Positions 13,383 through 14,223 of a stretch of 14,223 nt of DNA are shown here, piece after piece. The notes under the pieces are model-generated. The model had not been told where the DNA came from, ran no database searches, and was given only the letters and a program-made list of their open reading frames with translations. Position numbers and translations under genes: made by a program. This stretch comes from Acidimicrobiaceae bacterium. GTDB lineage: Bacteria > Actinomycetota > Acidimicrobiia > Acidimicrobiales > Palsa-688. The stretch's first letter is position 1. Each line of letters opens with the position of its first letter. The DNA lies in NCBI GenBank assembly GCA_003156795.1, contig PMHU01000311.1:1953-16175 (forward strand), in the 5' to 3' direction.

Positions 13383-13954
13383 GTGCAAGATCAGATCGAC
13401 ATCATCGACGGTGTTGTCTGGGGCCGCAACCAGACCGAGGGCCCGCGGCCTTCGAGAGAACGCCCCGGTCGCGACCCCCGGCACGGCCTGTGGGGCGTCT
13501 CGACGTAGAACCTCGTGAAGCGGGGTGTCCAGTCAGCCGCTCCTGTACAGAAGCGCCGGCGCCATCCGCCCGGATCAGGGCCCAATTCCGATGAAGATCG
13601 ACATGGGACGATCCCGACCACCGACAGCGGTGGAAGCTCGTCACCGAGGGCTTTACTCCGCGGTGGATCCGGGACCAAGAAGACGCGCTCCGACGGACAA
13701 CTCCGACGCTGATTGACGCCGTCGCCGAGCGCGGAGAATGCGATCCCCTGTAGGACATCGCTGCTTGGCTTCCACTGATCACCGTCGGTGACATCCTCGG
13801 GGTCCTCCCGCCCGACCGTGACCAGCTGCTTGAGTGGAGCGACGACATGGTCCGCGGCCTCGGCGGCGCTGAAGAGAGTTCCTCGTCAAAGCGATGACGG
13901 CTTTCGTCGGCCACGCGGGAGTACGCCACCAAGATCATTGAGGCGCGCCAGGCG
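13383..13954 (+). pseudogene. Decayed cytochrome P450, CYP142/CYP125-like (N-terminal half only)
   Basis: Pieces of a P450 can be read in order only by changing frame. GTG 13383 gives DQIDIIDGVVWGRNQTEG; then GLRENAPVA (13447-13473) in another frame; RDPRHGLWGVST ends at TAG 13506-13508; YRSAGAIRPDQGPIPMKIDM lies near 13546-13605; one extra base then leads to DDPDHRQRWKLVTEGFTPRW from 13607, and to IDAVAERGECDPL, TAG 13751-13753, and DIAAWLPLITVGDILGVLPP, WSDDMVRGL. A TGA and frame change precede EYATKIIEARQA (13919-13954), where the match ends. The I-helix, ExxR and haem-Cys regions are absent. The RPDQ...IDMDDP, GFT, ERGECD and WSDDMV pattern is that of the CYP142 group, known from mycobacteria as a cholesterol C26/27 hydroxylase. 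With at least two stops, several frameshifts and a lost second half, it cannot be functional. Confidence 0.85.
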
Positions 13955-14047
13955 TCATGGTCGATCCACCTGAGATGGGTGGGTCTGTCATGCCGTCGTT
14001 TGGCCTCAGTTTATAGGGTGATTGTTCGGGATCGGTGGTTGGCGAAC
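13955..14047. other. Non-coding spacer at the end of the P450 remnant
   Basis: P450 similarity stops abruptly at about 13954 and the next 93 bases contain no recognisable gene. The stretch around 14006-14030 (GTTTATAGGGTGATTGTTCG) is less G+C-rich than the surroundings. This may be the scar of a deletion or insertion that removed the rest of the P450, but no inverted ends or target duplication are visible. Confidence 0.3.
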
Positions 14048-14223
14048 TCAGCTGCAAACGTCGGATCGCGCTGAGAGGATCGCTTGTAGGCGCTCCTGGA
14101 CCTCGCTTAGGAAGTGGTCGTCGGTGAAGACGTAGCTGCGGCGCCGACGGATGGCATCGACCACGTTTCCGGCTACAGCGGAAGGCTCGACTGTGCCGAT
14201 CGGGTTCATCGCGGTTCTGATCA
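14048..14223 (-). CDS. C-terminus of a probable short-chain dehydrogenase/reductase, 5' partial
   Basis: On the minus strand a frame enters from the right edge and ends at TGA (14050-14048). Its 57 residues include PSAVAGNVVDAIRRRRSYVF, then TDDHFLSEVQERLQAIL. This is the usual tail of SDR-family oxidoreductases of the type MxPxxVAxxVxxAIxxxRFYIFT....V..R...I, which lies after the catalytic core. The Rossmann motif and the Ser-Tyr-Lys residues are outside the window, so the assignment rests on the tail alone. Such enzymes oxidise a hydroxyl to a ketone with NAD(P), which would fit a steroid or acyl-CoA pathway. Confidence 0.6.
   Translation of the reverse strand, partial: IRTAMNPIGTVEPSAVAGNVVDAIRRRRSYVFTDDHFLSEVQERLQAILSARSDVCS

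Noticed and set aside
13975..14035. Possible insertion-sequence end at the break of the P450 remnant
   Set aside because: No matching inverted end, transposase fragment or target duplication is visible.
1..14223. CRISPR array, rRNA, tRNA, phage genes, toxin-antitoxin or biosynthetic cluster signals
   Set aside because: No regularly spaced repeats, RNA gene features or matching protein motifs were seen; the locus is a catabolic CoA-ester operon.

Overview
The window is G+C-rich DNA with mostly G/C third codon positions. Genes are tightly packed, GTG starts are common, and neighbouring genes often overlap by GTGA or ATGA. The gene families (paired acyl-CoA dehydrogenases, MaoC-fold hydratase, family III CoA-transferase, crotonase, acyl-CoA ligases, P450s) and TAGAAC-type palindromes point to an actinobacterium. 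No marker gene fixes the genus.

Layout. Positions 1-1502 hold the 3' end of a small ABM-like protein. It overlaps a class-typical P450 gene that reads well except for one amber codon near its N-terminus. Positions 1503-1794 are a divergent regulatory region. It carries a minus-strand remnant of an amidohydrolase N-terminus and two 17-bp TAGAAC palindromes 85 bp apart, the second sitting on a plausible promoter. From 1795 to 11262 runs a plus-strand catabolic operon: acyl-CoA dehydrogenase (catalytic type), acyl-CoA dehydrogenase (FAD-arm type), two-hotdog MaoC-like hydratase, tandem CaiB/BaiF CoA-transferase, crotonase, a second catalytic-type acyl-CoA dehydrogenase, and an AMP-forming acyl-CoA ligase. 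A weak or degraded ORF follows at 11259-11600. A second acyl-CoA ligase lies on the minus strand (11648-13204). Downstream are a badly decayed P450 (13383-13954), resembling the CYP142/CYP125 steroid hydroxylase group, and the 3' end of a minus-strand SDR-like gene (14048 to the window edge).

Together the operon can activate an acid (ligase or CoA-transferase), dehydrogenate the acyl-CoA, hydrate the enoyl-CoA and process it further. The P450 - ACAD - ACAD - MaoC order resembles the actinobacterial cholesterol side-chain (igr) operon. The paired ACADs split the motifs of one enzyme between two chains, as in the ChsE heteromers. A steroid- or terpenoid-like carboxylate is therefore a reasonable substrate guess, but the Ltp2 aldolase and separate DUF35 partner of igr are absent here, and the substrate is not shown by the sequence.

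The most unusual points are: the amber-interrupted P450; the twin operators between a live operon and a dead divergent gene; a crotonase whose two catalytic Glu positions are both His; a fused CoA-transferase with Glu in one active site and Asp in the other; an ACAD with no visible partner subunit; and decay concentrated at the edges of an intact operon.
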